Positions 42,492 through 51,406 are shown, counted from the first letter of the stretch. The stretch: 64,000 nucleotides of DNA from Cellulomonas fengjieae (GCF_018388465.1 NZ_CP074404.1:3658001-3722000), one strand, 5' to 3'. The notes: generated by a model from the sequence alone, not told the origin. A program made the numbers and translations.

Positions 42492-44585
42492 TCAGGCGCG
42501 CGGGCCGGGGGTCTCGCGCTCGGCCAGCGACGCGAGCATCGCGTTGTAGTCGTCCATCTCCACGTCACCGTCGCGGTCCACCCGCCGGTCGCGGCGCCGG
42601 GCGACCCGGTCGTCGTCGCGCGACCAGGCGAGGGCCACGCCGACGGCGAGCGCCAGGGTCGGGATCTCCCCGATGGCCCACGTGATGGCGCCGCCGAGCT
42701 GCTGGTCGGCGATCGCCGACGGGCCCCAGGGGCGACCCATGAGCCCGAACCAGTCGGCCACCAGGAGCACGTCACCGGACACCAGCGTCACGCCGAAGAA
42801 GGCGTGGAACACCATCGTCGCGAACAGCAGGAGCAGTCGCTGCGGGTACGGCAGCCGGCGCGGGCCGGGGTCGATGCCCACCAGGGCGTTCACGAACAGG
42901 TACCCGGCGGCGGTGAAGTGCACGACCATCGCCAGGTGCCCGACCGGGCTGCGCAGCGACCACTCGAACAGCCCGGAGTAGTAGAAGAGCATCATCGACC
43001 CGATGAAGTTCACGGCGGCGACGACCGGGTTGGCCAGGAAGTGGCCGACGCGGCTGTCGACGATCGTGAGGATCCACTCGCGTGGGCCGCGGGAGGCGTC
43101 CTCGCGCAGCTGCGTCGAGCGGATGGGCAGGGCCCGCAGCGCCAGCGTGATCGGCGCGGACAGCGCGAGGAACACGGGGACGACCATGGCGAGCACCATG
43201 TGCTGGACCATGTGCGCGCTGAACAGGACGTGCCCGAACAGCGCGGGCCCACCGTTGGTGGCCCAGAAGAACAGCAGCATGCCGACGGTCCACGACGCCG
43301 TCCGCGCCCACGACCACGAGTCGCCCCGCCGCCGCAGCCGCAGCACCCAGCGCCAGTAGACGACCAGGCCGGCGACCGCCGCGAAGGCGAGCACGAGGTC
43401 CCAGCGCCACTCCGTGAGCCAGCGCAGCGGCGTCGGCTCGGCCGGCAGCGGGTGCCCGGTGAGCTGGTACGCGGGCGACTGGTCCAGCGGCACCTCCTCG
43501 GGGACGGGCGGCGCCGTCTCCCCGAGCGCGACCGCGACACCGGAGACCGCGCCCATCACGGTCAGCTCGACGAGCACGAGCCGCCAGAACAGCCAGTCGC
43601 TCGTGCGGTCGGCCAGCCGCGGCACCACGGCTCTGCGGTGGGCCAGCCCGAGCAGCCCGAGGACGACGAACAAGGCCACCTTGGTCAGGAGCAGGACGCC
43701 GTACGCGCTGGTCAGGTCGGCCCAGCCGTTGGTGCGCAGCAGGCCGTTGACCAGCCCGGAGACCGCCACGGCGACGAAGCACCAGCCGGCGATCGCCGAG
43801 TACCGCGCGACGGAGGCGGACAGGTCGGTGCCGATCCGCCGGACGAGCACGGCGAGCGCCGCGAGCGCCCCGATCCAGACGGCGGCACCCACCAGGTGGA
43901 CCACCATCGACGACGTCGCGATGTCGTGGCCGGCGGCCCCCGCGGCGTGCCCGAGCTGCGCTTGCTGCCAGAGCGCGACGAGCACGAGCGCGGCGGTCCA
44001 CGCGGCGCCGGTCGGCGTCGTGACCACCAGGGCCAGCGCGGTGACGACCGCGGCCACGGTGGTGATGAGCAGCAGCGTGCGGCCCAGGTCGATCTGCGTG
44101 ACGAAGACGCCGAGCTCCGAGCCGAAGGACGGCGAGTCGAGCGGGCGTCCGGCGACGTTCGCGTACGTGAGGACCAGGTGCACGATCGACAGCAGGGTCC
44201 AGACGCCGGCGGCGACGCCCGCCAGGACGGTGCTGCGCGGGTAGGCCCGCCCGTCCGCGGTGCCGACACCGACGCGCGCGGTGCGGGTGGACGCGACCGC
44301 GGCCCGGCGCGGGAGGACGCACACCGCGAGCACGAGCGCGCCGAGCGTCACCGACGCCGCCAGCTCGTTGAGGACCTCGGTGGCGGGCAGGCCCCAGCGG
44401 ACGGCCGCGCCGGCGTCGCCGAGCACCGCCGGGAGCGCGGCCCCCGAGAAGGCGACACCGAGCAGTGCGGCGGCGACGGCGGCGAGCACGAGGACGACGA
44501 CGCGCCACGGCCCGGGGGGTCGACGCGTGTCGTCCCCCGCTCCACCGGCACCCGTACGGCCGGCGCTGGTCACCTGCGCAGTCAC
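42492..44585 (-). CDS. CopD-CtaG fusion membrane protein (copper handling / cytochrome oxidase assembly)
   Basis: A 697-residue polytopic protein. The N-terminal 370 residues are a CopD-like domain (TTVAAVVTALALVVTTPTGA, MVVHLVGAAVWIGALAALAV, VARYSAIAGWCFVAVAVSGL). The C-terminal 300 are a caa3-type CtaG domain (WATNGGPALFGHVLFSAHMV, QHMVLAMVVPVFLALSAPIT, VVHFTAAGYLFVNALVGIDP, FHAFFGVTLVSGDVLLVADW), each with conserved His/Met residues that fit copper. The fusion is known in actinobacteria and links copper uptake to oxidase assembly. It is 46 bases after the CopC-like gene, same strand. A charged tail ends the protein. Confidence 0.9.
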   Translation of the reverse strand: MTAQVTSAGRTGAGGAGDDTRRPPGPWRVVVLVLAAVAAALLGVAFSGAALPAVLGDAGAAVRWGLPATEVLNELAASVTLGALVLAVCVLPRRAAVASTRTARVGVGTADGRAYPRSTVLAGVAAGVWTLLSIVHLVLTYANVAGRPLDSPSFGSELGVFVTQIDLGRTLLLITTVAAVVTALALVVTTPTGAAWTAALVLVALWQQAQLGHAAGAAGHDIATSSMVVHLVGAAVWIGALAALAVLVRRIGTDLSASVARYSAIAGWCFVAVAVSGLVNGLLRTNGWADLTSAYGVLLLTKVALFVVLGLLGLAHRRAVVPRLADRTSDWLFWRLVLVELTVMGAVSGVAVALGETAPPVPEEVPLDQSPAYQLTGHPLPAEPTPLRWLTEWRWDLVLAFAAVAGLVVYWRWVLRLRRRGDSWSWARTASWTVGMLLFFWATNGGPALFGHVLFSAHMVQHMVLAMVVPVFLALSAPITLALRALPIRSTQLREDASRGPREWILTIVDSRVGHFLANPVVAAVNFIGSMMLFYYSGLFEWSLRSPVGHLAMVVHFTAAGYLFVNALVGIDPGPRRLPYPQRLLLLFATMVFHAFFGVTLVSGDVLLVADWFGLMGRPWGPSAIADQQLGGAITWAIGEIPTLALAVGVALAWSRDDDRVARRRDRRVDRDGDVEMDDYNAMLASLAERETPGPRA

Positions 44586-44631
44586 CCGACCAGCGTAGGT
44601 CGCTGCGGGACCCGGCTCGACATGCCGTCGG

Positions 44632-45234
44632 TCACTGTGCGGGACGCCGCCTCAGCAGCAGCCACGCCACGACACCGGCCGCGACCACCAGGACGGCGAC
44701 GCCGCCGACGAGAGTGGTCGCCGAGATCCCCGCGGTCGGCCCCTCGGTGGTCGGCGGCGTCGTCGGCGTCGGGGACGGCGTCATCGGCGTCGTCGGGGAC
44801 ACCGTGGGCGACGGGCTCGTCGTCGGCGCGGGCGTCGCGACGCCGTACGACGTGGCGTCCGCGGCGGTGAACTCGAACTCGCCCTCGACGGGGTGCCCGT
44901 CGGCGGACGTGACGCGGTACAGCACGGTGTACTGCCCCGCCGGGAGCTCACCGGTGACGGCCTGGGAGACGGTGTTGCCGACGAGCACGGGCGGGCCGAC
45001 GTTCACCATGGTGTCGTCGGCCGTGTGCACCATGATCTGCGTCCCGACCGCGAGCACGGGTTCGTTGAACGTCAGCGTCACGGTCTCCGGCACGAACGGG
45101 ACCGTGGAGCCGGCCGCGGGGTCGGTGCCCTGCAGCACGGTGTGCGCCTGGGCGGGGGGCGCGGCGAGCACCACGGCGAGCAGGGCGAGCAGGGCGAGCA
45201 GGACGGCGGGCAGCCGGGCGGGGCGGGTGGGCAT
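44632..45234 (-). CDS. CopC-domain copper-binding protein, membrane-anchored
   Basis: A 200-residue exported protein. The signal peptide (PAVLLALLALLAVVLAAPPA) would be cut after AQA, leaving an N-terminal His (HTVLQGTDPAAGSTVPFVPE), the usual Cu(II) ligand of CopC. The second His site is in YRVTSADGHPVEGEFEFTA. A Thr/Pro/Ser-rich linker (PTTSPSPTVSPTTPMTPSPT) precedes a C-terminal anchor helix (TTLVGGVAVLVVAAGVVAWL) and RRRPAQ. This is the YcnJ/YobA-like actinobacterial form. It would deliver copper to the CopD-CtaG protein encoded next. Confidence 0.92.
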   Translation of the reverse strand: MPTRPARLPAVLLALLALLAVVLAAPPAQAHTVLQGTDPAAGSTVPFVPETVTLTFNEPVLAVGTQIMVHTADDTMVNVGPPVLVGNTVSQAVTGELPAGQYTVLYRVTSADGHPVEGEFEFTAADATSYGVATPAPTTSPSPTVSPTTPMTPSPTPTTPPTTEGPTAGISATTLVGGVAVLVVAAGVVAWLLLRRRPAQ

Positions 45235-45259
45235 GGCGGATCCCTGGGGTCGTGGGTGG

Positions 45260-45889
45260 TCAGCGCGGGGGCAGCACGGGCGAACGCCACGCAGGTGGGC
45301 CACGCAGGGGCACGACGTCCCGCCACCGGGTGGTGACGGGCCCGGGGACCTCGGCCGGCGCCGGCAGCGACGGGCGGGGGACGACGACGACCGGTGCGGG
45401 ACCGCCGACGAGCGGGCGCAGCCACGCGGCGAGCCACCACAGCGCTCGGTCGGTACCGACGACGACGAGGGCGACGACGAGGGTCGCGACCGCGTGCAGC
45501 AGGAGCATCGCGGACACGCCCAGCACGGGCTGCGCGAGCGCCGGGTCGGCCGCGCAGGCGGCCTGCGACGGCATCGCCATGCCCGGATGGTGCTGGTGAC
45601 CGGCGAGCGTCGCCGCAGGCAGGCACGCCATCGACGTGACCAGGCTGAACACCGAGTGCACCGCGAGCTGACCGACCCCGAGGAGCGCGACCGCCCCGAC
45701 CGGGCCGACGCGGCGGCCGGTGAGCACCACGGCCGCCGCCAGGACGACCGCGGCGAGGCTCACCACGACGACGAACGGCGGCAGCGACCCGCCCGCGAGC
45801 ACGTGCGCGAGGGCCGCGAGCGCGACCGTGACGGCCGCGACCACGGCGGCGCGCGCGAGGCGCAGCGGACCGGTCGCAGGCAAGGGCAC
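45260..45889 (-). CDS. Membrane protein of the copper cluster
   Basis: A 209-residue protein with about five hydrophobic helices (AAVVAAVTVALAALAHVLAG, FVVVVSLAAVVLAAAVVLTG, VGAVALLGVGQLAVHSVFSL, VSAMLLLHAVATLVVALVVV). A His/Met-rich loop between helices, ATLAGHQHHPGMAMPSQAAC, could bind copper. There is no firm family name. It is the first gene of the minus-strand copper unit, with CopC 25 bases downstream. It is divergent from the Rieske gene. Confidence 0.75.
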   Translation of the reverse strand: MPLPATGPLRLARAAVVAAVTVALAALAHVLAGGSLPPFVVVVSLAAVVLAAAVVLTGRRVGPVGAVALLGVGQLAVHSVFSLVTSMACLPAATLAGHQHHPGMAMPSQAACAADPALAQPVLGVSAMLLLHAVATLVVALVVVGTDRALWWLAAWLRPLVGGPAPVVVVPRPSLPAPAEVPGPVTTRWRDVVPLRGPPAWRSPVLPPR

Positions 45890-46003
45890 GCCGACACGCT
45901 AACCGTCGTGGCCCGACCCGGGCAGTCGTGCCGAAGCGTTTATGCGGTCGCTCCCGAGCTAACTTGTGCGGCCGGTGGGTGAACCTCGACGCCCCCGGCA
46001 CCG

Positions 46004-46017
46004 TGACAGAGGTGTCA
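46004..46017. promoter_or_regulatory. Operator-like palindrome upstream of the Rieske gene
   Basis: TGACAGAGGTGTCA is a dyad with 5-base arms and a 4-base centre, 27 bases before the Rieske start and 114 bases before the divergent copper-cluster start. Its position suits a repressor site. The regulator is unknown; no candidate gene is adjacent. Confidence 0.4.
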
Positions 46018-46044
46018 GCCACGAGCCGCGACCCGGAGGTACAG

Positions 46045-46530
46045 ATGTCCGCGCCAGCCCTCACCACCCCCCACACCTGCGACGGCTGCCTGGAACGGCG
46101 GGAGGTGCTGGTCCGGGCCGGCCTGGTCACCATGGGCGTCGCCGCCGCCGGTGTGCTGGCCGCCTGCGGGGGCCAGGAGGGCCCGGGCGGCGGGTCGTCG
46201 GGCGGGTCGTCCTCCGGCGGGTCGTCCTCGGCCGGCGGTGCGCTGGCCCAGGTCGCCGACATCCCCGTGGGCGGCGCGATCTCCGCGACCGGCGCGGACG
46301 GCAAGCCGATCCTCCTGCTGCAGCCGGAGGAGGGCACCGTGGTCGCGCTGTCGGCGGTGTGCCCGCACAAGGGCTGCACCGTCGTCCCGGACGGCGAGGA
46401 GCTGCTGTGCCCGTGCCACACCTCGGTGTTCGACCTCACCGGCGCGAACGTGTCCGGGCCCGCGGACGAGCCCCTCCCGACCGTCGACGTGCACGTGAGC
46501 GAGGGCGCCGTGCTGCCCGGGAAGGCCTGA
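46045..46530 (+). CDS. Rieske [2Fe-2S] lipoprotein
   Basis: A 161-residue exported iron-sulphur protein. The N-terminus has RREVLVRAG (a twin-Arg-like stretch), a hydrophobic helix and the lipobox LAAC (Cys41), followed by a Gly/Ser linker. The Rieske cluster ligands are complete: Cys106-Pro-His108 in VCPHKGCTVV and Cys122-x-x-His125 in LLCPCHTSVF, with the disulphide pair Cys111/Cys124. It is a small stand-alone form outside the bc1 complex. The ATG follows GGAGGT. A four-helix membrane protein gene starts 3 bases after it. Confidence 0.93.
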   Translation: MSAPALTTPHTCDGCLERREVLVRAGLVTMGVAAAGVLAACGGQEGPGGGSSGGSSSGGSSSAGGALAQVADIPVGGAISATGADGKPILLLQPEEGTVVALSAVCPHKGCTVVPDGEELLCPCHTSVFDLTGANVSGPADEPLPTVDVHVSEGAVLPGKA

Positions 46531-46533
46531 GCG

Positions 46534-46944
46534 ATGAGCTGGCACACCGGCACCCAGGCGGCCTCCGACGTCCTGCGCGCGCTCCTGTCCGCGTGCGTCA
46601 TGCTCAACGCGGTCGTGCACCTCGACCTGTGGGCCGACGGGATGAACACCCTCGAGGTCGTCGGCCCGGCGTTCCTGCTCAACGGCGTGGCCGGACTGGT
46701 CCTCGGGGTGCTGGTGCTGGTCTGGCGGCACTGGCTGCCGCTGCTCGGCGCTGTCGGGTTCGGGGTCGCGACGCTTGCCGCGTTCCTCATCTCGACCACG
46801 CCGGGCGGCTTCTTCGGGGTGCACGAGCAGTGGGTGGGCATCCCGGTGTGGCTGTCGGCGATCTCCGAGATCGCCGCGATCGTGCTCGGCGTCGCGGCCC
46901 TCGTCGTAGAACGCCGAGCGGCGGTCCCGGTCCCCAGCCGCTAG
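46534..46944 (+). CDS. Four-helix membrane protein (partner of the Rieske protein)
   Basis: A 136-residue protein with four transmembrane helices (ALLSACVMLNAVVHLDLWAD, FLLNGVAGLVLGVLVLVWRH, LGAVGFGVATLAAFLISTTP and SEIAAIVLGVAALVVERRAA). The His in the first helix (NAVVHLDLW) and the WRHW motif could be heme or redox ligands, but this is conjecture. It begins 3 bases after the Rieske gene, so the two are likely co-translated, and the membrane protein may anchor or accept electrons from it. No family name asserted. Confidence 0.75.
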   Translation: MSWHTGTQAASDVLRALLSACVMLNAVVHLDLWADGMNTLEVVGPAFLLNGVAGLVLGVLVLVWRHWLPLLGAVGFGVATLAAFLISTTPGGFFGVHEQWVGIPVWLSAISEIAAIVLGVAALVVERRAAVPVPSR

Positions 46945-46996
46945 TCCCTGTCCTCGTCAGTCCAGGGGCAGCGGTTCGCCGTCCAGGATCATCCGG

Positions 46997-47015
46997 CCCG
47001 GGCTCGACGCCCGGG
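46997..47015. terminator. Hairpin between convergent genes
   Basis: CCCGGGC pairs with GCCCGGG around TCGAC, 52 bases after the membrane-protein stop and 24 bases before the stop of the convergent unknown gene. The stem is short (7 bp) but fully GC. Confidence 0.5.
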
Positions 47016-47038
47016 TGTGCAGTCCGCGCCGCGAGCCG

Positions 47039-47692
47039 TCAGGCGCCGTCGAGCAGCCGTCGCGCGTACGCGCTCACCACCTGCACCGACGTCCAGCCCT
47101 CCGTGCCGACGGCCTGCTCGCGGCCCACGTACGTGCCCCGGCCCCGCTCGGCACCGAGCCAGCACGCCTCGTCGAGGAACACGGCCCGCGCCTGCGCGAA
47201 CGACCGGGAGGCGAACAGCCTGCTCGTGGTGCCGGCGTCCCGGTACCCCACGACGAACCCGTCCGGGCCGTCGTCGAACGTGATGCACTCCCCGTCGAGC
47301 GCCGAGCCGACAGCGCCCACCGCGAAGTCCACGCCGTCGAGCAGGCCGTTGTCGAGGGCGTCGTCGCGCAGGTCGACGAGCTCCGCCGAACCCGGCTGCA
47401 CGGTCACGCCGGCCGGCACGCGGTCGGACGGCGTCGCCTCGGCGAGCTTCACGAGGATGCGGAAGCGTCGCAGGTCGCGGACCGTCAGGGGCACGCGGTT
47501 GCTGTCGAGGAACCGGTAGGAGCCGGGGCTCTCCTCCAGCAGCACCAGGCCGTCGGCCACCAGGGGGCCGGCCGTGTCGACGCGGTAGCGGTGCGCGTCG
47601 GGCCTGCCCGCGGACGGCAGCAGGACCGCGCCGCGCTCGTAGCCGACCCGTTCGAGCTCGAGGTCGTCGTGCGCGGTCACGGTCCGGATCAT
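47039..47692 (-). CDS. Hypothetical protein
   Basis: A 217-residue soluble protein with no recognised domain. It has an N-terminal region (MIRTVTAHDDLELERVGYER), a central stretch VPLTVRDLRRFRILVKLAEA and a C-terminal half rich in Gly and Asp (ITFDDGPDGFVVGYRDAGTT). Codon usage matches its neighbours. It lies 27 bases upstream of the E2 gene stop region but on the same strand after that operon's end, so it may be separately transcribed. No function can be proposed. Confidence 0.65.
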   Translation of the reverse strand: MIRTVTAHDDLELERVGYERGAVLLPSAGRPDAHRYRVDTAGPLVADGLVLLEESPGSYRFLDSNRVPLTVRDLRRFRILVKLAEATPSDRVPAGVTVQPGSAELVDLRDDALDNGLLDGVDFAVGAVGSALDGECITFDDGPDGFVVGYRDAGTTSRLFASRSFAQARAVFLDEACWLGAERGRGTYVGREQAVGTEGWTSVQVVSAYARRLLDGA

Positions 47693-47719
47693 GCCGCGAG
47701 TCTCACACGGCGGGGCGGC

Positions 47720-49177
47720 TCAGCCCCACACCAGCCCGTGCGACGGGTCGTGCAGCACGCGGGCGACGTCGGCCAGCACCTGCGAGCCGAGCGCCCCGTC
47801 GACCAGGCGGTGGTCGACGCTCAGGGCCAGCTGTGTGACGTGACGGATCTTGATCTTGCCCTTGTGCACCCAGGGCTGCTCCCGGATGGCGCCGAACGCG
47901 AGGATCGCCGCCTCGCCCGGGTTGAGGATCGGCGTGCCGGTGTCGATGCCGAACACCCCGACGTTGGTGATCGTGATCGTGCCGTCGGACATGTCCGCGG
48001 GTGACGTCCGACCCGCGCGGGCGGTCGCCGTGAGGTCGGCCAACGCGCTCGCCAGCTCCTTGAGCGAGAGCCGGTGGGCGTCCTTGATGTTGGGCACCAC
48101 CAGGCCGCGCGGGGTCGACGCCGCGATGCCGAGGTTGATGTAGTGCTTGTAGACGATCTCCTGCGACGCCTCGTCCCAGCTGGCGTTGACGTCCGGGTGC
48201 CGGCGCACGGCGAGCATGAGCGCCTTGGCGGCGATGAGCAGCGGCGTCACGCGGACGTCGGCGAACTCCCGGTCGGCGCGCAGCCGCTCGACCAGCTTCA
48301 TGGTCTTGGTGACGTCCACCGTGTGGAACACGGTGACGTGCGGGGCGGTGAACGCGCTGGCGACCATCGCCTCGGCGGTCCGCTTGCGCACCGACTTCAC
48401 CGGGACGCGGGTCTGGCGGCCGTCCGCGGAGACCGTGCCGCTGGCGAGCCAGGGTGCGTCGTCGCCGGGGTAGGTGGCCAGCGTGCGGGCCTCGGCCTGG
48501 GCCGCGTGTCCGAGCACGTCCTCGCGCGTGACGATCCCCCCGGGGCCGGTCGCCGAGATCGAGTCCAGGTCGACGCCCAGCTCGCGGGCCAGCTTGCGCA
48601 CGGGCGGCTTGGCCAGCGCGTGCCGGCTCGCGGTGTCGCGGGGCGCGGGCGACGCCTGGGGCGCGGCGGGCGCGGACGTCGAGCCGTCGGTGGTCCGGCC
48701 GCGGCGGCCCGTGCTCGCCTCGGCGAGCCCGTAGCCGACGAGCACGGCCTCGCGCGCGGCGGGCTCGGGAGCGGTGGGGCCTGCCGCGCGGGCCGCTGCG
48801 ATCTCGTCGGAACCGCCCGGCTCGACGCCCGCGTGCCGGTTGCCCCGGCCGCGGTGCCCGTGCTCGATCGCACCCGTCGCCGGGGCCGCGTCCGGTGCCG
48901 CGGTGGGCTCCGCGGCCGGGTCCGCTCCCGTGGGGTCGGTGTCGATCTCGATGATCGGGATCCCCACGTCCACCGTGCGTCCCGGCTCCACCAGCAGCCG
49001 CGTCACGACGCCCGCCCAGGGGCTCGGCAGGTCGACCAGCGACTTGGCCGTCTCGATCTCGACGATGGTCTGGTTGACCTCGACCGTGTCGCCGACCGCG
49101 ACGTGCCAGGCGACGATCTCCGCCTCGGTCAGGCCTTCGCCGGCATCCGGGAGGGGGAACTGCTGGAAGATCGGCAC
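47720..49177 (-). CDS. 2-oxoacid dehydrogenase E2 (dihydrolipoamide acyltransferase)
   Basis: A 485-residue E2 subunit. One lipoyl domain (1-80) carries the lipoylated Lys45 in IVEIETAKSLVDLPSPWAG. A long Ala/Pro/Gly linker, the peripheral subunit-binding domain (SRHALAKPPVRKLARELGVD, ISATGPGGIVTREDVL) and the catalytic domain follow. The catalytic domain ends LALSVDHRLVDGALGSQVLA with the active-site His and Asp. It transfers acyl groups to CoA. With the E1 alpha and E1 beta genes just upstream it forms the branched-chain (bkd) type complex, judged by the heterodimeric E1 and single lipoyl domain. Pyruvate specificity is not excluded. The E3 gene is not in the window. Confidence 0.92.
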   Translation of the reverse strand: MPIFQQFPLPDAGEGLTEAEIVAWHVAVGDTVEVNQTIVEIETAKSLVDLPSPWAGVVTRLLVEPGRTVDVGIPIIEIDTDPTGADPAAEPTAAPDAAPATGAIEHGHRGRGNRHAGVEPGGSDEIAAARAAGPTAPEPAAREAVLVGYGLAEASTGRRGRTTDGSTSAPAAPQASPAPRDTASRHALAKPPVRKLARELGVDLDSISATGPGGIVTREDVLGHAAQAEARTLATYPGDDAPWLASGTVSADGRQTRVPVKSVRKRTAEAMVASAFTAPHVTVFHTVDVTKTMKLVERLRADREFADVRVTPLLIAAKALMLAVRRHPDVNASWDEASQEIVYKHYINLGIAASTPRGLVVPNIKDAHRLSLKELASALADLTATARAGRTSPADMSDGTITITNVGVFGIDTGTPILNPGEAAILAFGAIREQPWVHKGKIKIRHVTQLALSVDHRLVDGALGSQVLADVARVLHDPSHGLVWG

Positions 49178-49187
49178 GGGTGTCTCC

Positions 49188-50174
49188 TCAGAAGGCCAGC
49201 GAGCGGTCCACCGCGTCGAGCACGCGGTCGAGCCCGGGCAGGTAGTCGTGCTCGATCTTGGCCACCGGGTACGGCATGTGGAACCCGCCGACGCGCAGGA
49301 CCGGTGCCTCCAGGTGGAAGAAGCACTCCTCGGTGATGCGCGCCGCCACCTCGGCGCCCGTCCCGTACAGGACGGGGGCCTCGTGCACGACGACGCAGCG
49401 ACCGGTCCGCCGGACCGACGCGGCCACCGTCGCGGTGTCGAGCGGGGACAGGGTCCGCAGGTCGACGACCTCGATGCTGGTGCCCTCGGCGGCGGCCGTC
49501 TCGGCGGCCTTGAGGGCCGTCTGGACGGTGGGCCCGTACGCGACGAGCGTGAGGTCGGTGCCGTCGCGCAGCACCTTCGCCGTGTCGAGGGCGGGGTGCG
49601 GGGCGTCGACGGCGGCGTCCAGGTCCACCTCGCCCTTCTCCCAGTAGCGACCCTTGGGCTCGAAGAAGAGCACGGGGTCCGGGGAGGTGATCGCCTGCTG
49701 GATCATCGTGAAGGCCTCGGCCGGGCTGGACGGGCTGATCACCCGCAGGCCGGCGGTGTGCGCGAACAGGGCCTCGGGCGACTCGCTGTGGTGCTCGACG
49801 GCGCCGATGCCACCGCCGTAGGGCACCCGGATGACGACCGGGAGGGTCAGCCGACCGCTCGACCGGTAGTGCATCTTGGCCAGCTGCGTCGTGATCTGGT
49901 CGAACGCCGGGAAGATGAACCCGTCGAACTGGATCTCGCACACCGGGCGATAGCCGCGCAGGGCCAGCCCGATCGCGGTGCCGACGATGCCCGACTCGGC
50001 CAGCGGGGTGTCGACGACGCGCTCCTGGCCGAAGTCCTTCTGCAGGCCGTCGGTGACGCGGAAGACACCGCCCAGCGCGCCGATGTCCTCGCCCATGAGC
50101 AGCACCTTCGGGCTCTGCTCGAGCGCCTTGCGCAACCCGTGGTTGATCGCCTTGGCGAAGGTCATCGTGGTCAT
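49188..50174 (-). CDS. 2-oxoacid dehydrogenase E1 beta subunit
   Basis: A 328-residue E1 beta. Typical landmarks: MTFAKAINHGLRKALEQSPK, VLLMGEDIGALGGVFRVTDG, RVVDTPLAESGIVGTAIGLA, PYGGGIGAVEHHSESPEALF with the conserved His pair, and VVHEAPVLYGTGAEVAARIT. It pairs with E1 alpha to bind thiamine diphosphate and decarboxylate a 2-oxoacid. The ATG overlaps the E1 alpha stop (ATGA), and its own stop is 10 bases from E2. Confidence 0.94.
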   Translation of the reverse strand: MTTMTFAKAINHGLRKALEQSPKVLLMGEDIGALGGVFRVTDGLQKDFGQERVVDTPLAESGIVGTAIGLALRGYRPVCEIQFDGFIFPAFDQITTQLAKMHYRSSGRLTLPVVIRVPYGGGIGAVEHHSESPEALFAHTAGLRVISPSSPAEAFTMIQQAITSPDPVLFFEPKGRYWEKGEVDLDAAVDAPHPALDTAKVLRDGTDLTLVAYGPTVQTALKAAETAAAEGTSIEVVDLRTLSPLDTATVAASVRRTGRCVVVHEAPVLYGTGAEVAARITEECFFHLEAPVLRVGGFHMPYPVAKIEHDYLPGLDRVLDAVDRSLAF

Positions 50175-51316
50175 CGGTGAGTCCCCTCGCTGTGCTGCCC
50201 GGCGTCGAGGAAGGAGGCCTCGTACGCCTCGAACCACGTGCGCTCGGACTCCACCACGGAGTTCGGCGTCGCGTAGACGTGCTCGAACATGGACGCGGCC
50301 GACGGGCGGCCCATGGCGCGCACCGCGGTCCGGATGCGCTCACCCAGCGCCTCGCCGTCCGCGGCCAGCGCGTCAAGGAACTCCGGCGACAGCTCGCCGC
50401 TGTCCTCCAGGTGCAGCCGGAGCCGGTCGATCGGGTCGCGCTGCCGCCAGTACTCCTCCTCGGCGGCCGAGCGGTACCGGCTCGGGTCGTCGGAGGTCGT
50501 GTGCGCACCCATCCGGTAGGTGAACGCCTCGATGAACGTGGGTCCGCCGCCGGAACGCGCTCGCTCGAGCGCCTCGGCGGTCACGGCGTACGTGGCGAGG
50601 ACGTCGTTGCCGTCGACCCGCACGCTCGGCACCCCGAAGCCGGGACCGCGGTCGGCCAGCGGGACGCGCGACTGCCGGCTGGTGGGCTCGGAGATGGCCC
50701 ACTGGTTGTTCTGGCAGAAGAAGACCACCGGGGCGTTGTTCACGGCCGCGAACACGAGCGCCTCGTTCACGTCGCCCTGCGACGTGGACCCGTCCCCGAA
50801 GTACGTCACGACGGCGGCGTCCCGCGCGGGGTCGCCGGTGCCGACCGCACCGTCGCGCTGGACACCCATCGCGTATCCGGTCGCGTGCAGCGTGTGCGAG
50901 CCGATGACCAGCGTGTACAGGTGGAACCCGAACGCCGTCGGGTCCCAGCCACCGTGGTCGATGCCGCGGAACAGCCGCAGCACGTCCGCCATGTCCACGC
51001 CACGCGTGTACGCGACGCCGTGCTCGCGGTAGCTGGGGAAGACCTGGTCCTGCGGCGCGAGGGCGCGGCCGGAGCCGATCTGCGCGGCCTCCTGGCCGAG
51101 GCACTGCGCGTACAGGGCCAGCTCGCCCTGGCGCTGCAGCGAGGTGGCCTCGGAGTCGAACCGGCGGACGAGCACCATGTCGCGGTACAGCGCGCGCAGG
51201 GCGTCGGCGTCGAGGTGCGCGACGCGGGGGTCGTAGTCGGGGTGGGCCGTGCGCCGCCCCGCGGGGGTCAGCAGCTGCACGAGACCGTCGTCGGTCAGGG
51301 GGCCGTTCGGGACCAC
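50171..51316 (-). CDS. 2-oxoacid dehydrogenase E1 alpha subunit
   Basis: A 381-residue E1 alpha with the thiamine diphosphate motif VTYFGDGSTSQGDVNEALVF continuing AAVNNAPVVFFCQNNQWAIS. QGELALYAQCLGQEAAQIGS and the regulated-loop region FTYRMGAHTTSDDPSRYRS are also conserved. The overall pattern (HLYTLVIGSHTLHATGYAMG) fits BkdA1/AcoA-like proteins; branched-chain oxoacids are the likeliest substrate. The GTG at 51316 has AAGGAG 8 bases upstream. Tandem dyad repeats at 51378-51406 lie in its promoter region. Confidence 0.93.
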   Translation of the reverse strand: MVPNGPLTDDGLVQLLTPAGRRTAHPDYDPRVAHLDADALRALYRDMVLVRRFDSEATSLQRQGELALYAQCLGQEAAQIGSGRALAPQDQVFPSYREHGVAYTRGVDMADVLRLFRGIDHGGWDPTAFGFHLYTLVIGSHTLHATGYAMGVQRDGAVGTGDPARDAAVVTYFGDGSTSQGDVNEALVFAAVNNAPVVFFCQNNQWAISEPTSRQSRVPLADRGPGFGVPSVRVDGNDVLATYAVTAEALERARSGGGPTFIEAFTYRMGAHTTSDDPSRYRSAAEEEYWRQRDPIDRLRLHLEDSGELSPEFLDALAADGEALGERIRTAVRAMGRPSAASMFEHVYATPNSVVESERTWFEAYEASFLDAGQHSEGTHR

Positions 51317-51377
51317 ACGGTTCTCCTTCGCGGTGCAGCGGCTGGGGCCGCGGTCGTGCCGAGCCGGCAGCCCGAAC

Positions 51378-51406
51378 CTACGTCAGCGTAGGCTACGGCA
51401 CCGTAG
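51378..51406. promoter_or_regulatory. Tandem dyad operators upstream of the E1-E2 operon
   Basis: Two copies of the same 14-base dyad CTACG-N4-CGTAG lie end to end with one base between: CTACGTCAGCGTAG (51378-51391) and CTACGGCACCGTAG (51393-51406). The repeat period is 15 bases. The outer edges extend the symmetry to GAACCTACG / CGTAGGTTC (51374-51382 and 51402-51410). They stand 62-90 bases before the E1 alpha start, between it and the aminotransferase stop. Confidence 0.8.

Noticed and set aside
40125-44870. A 1581-codon open frame on the + strand running across the peptidase, DUF559 and CopD-CtaG genes
   Set aside because: It is antisense to well-recognised genes on the minus strand. The product is low-complexity Arg/Gly/Pro, and long antisense frames are expected at this GC content.
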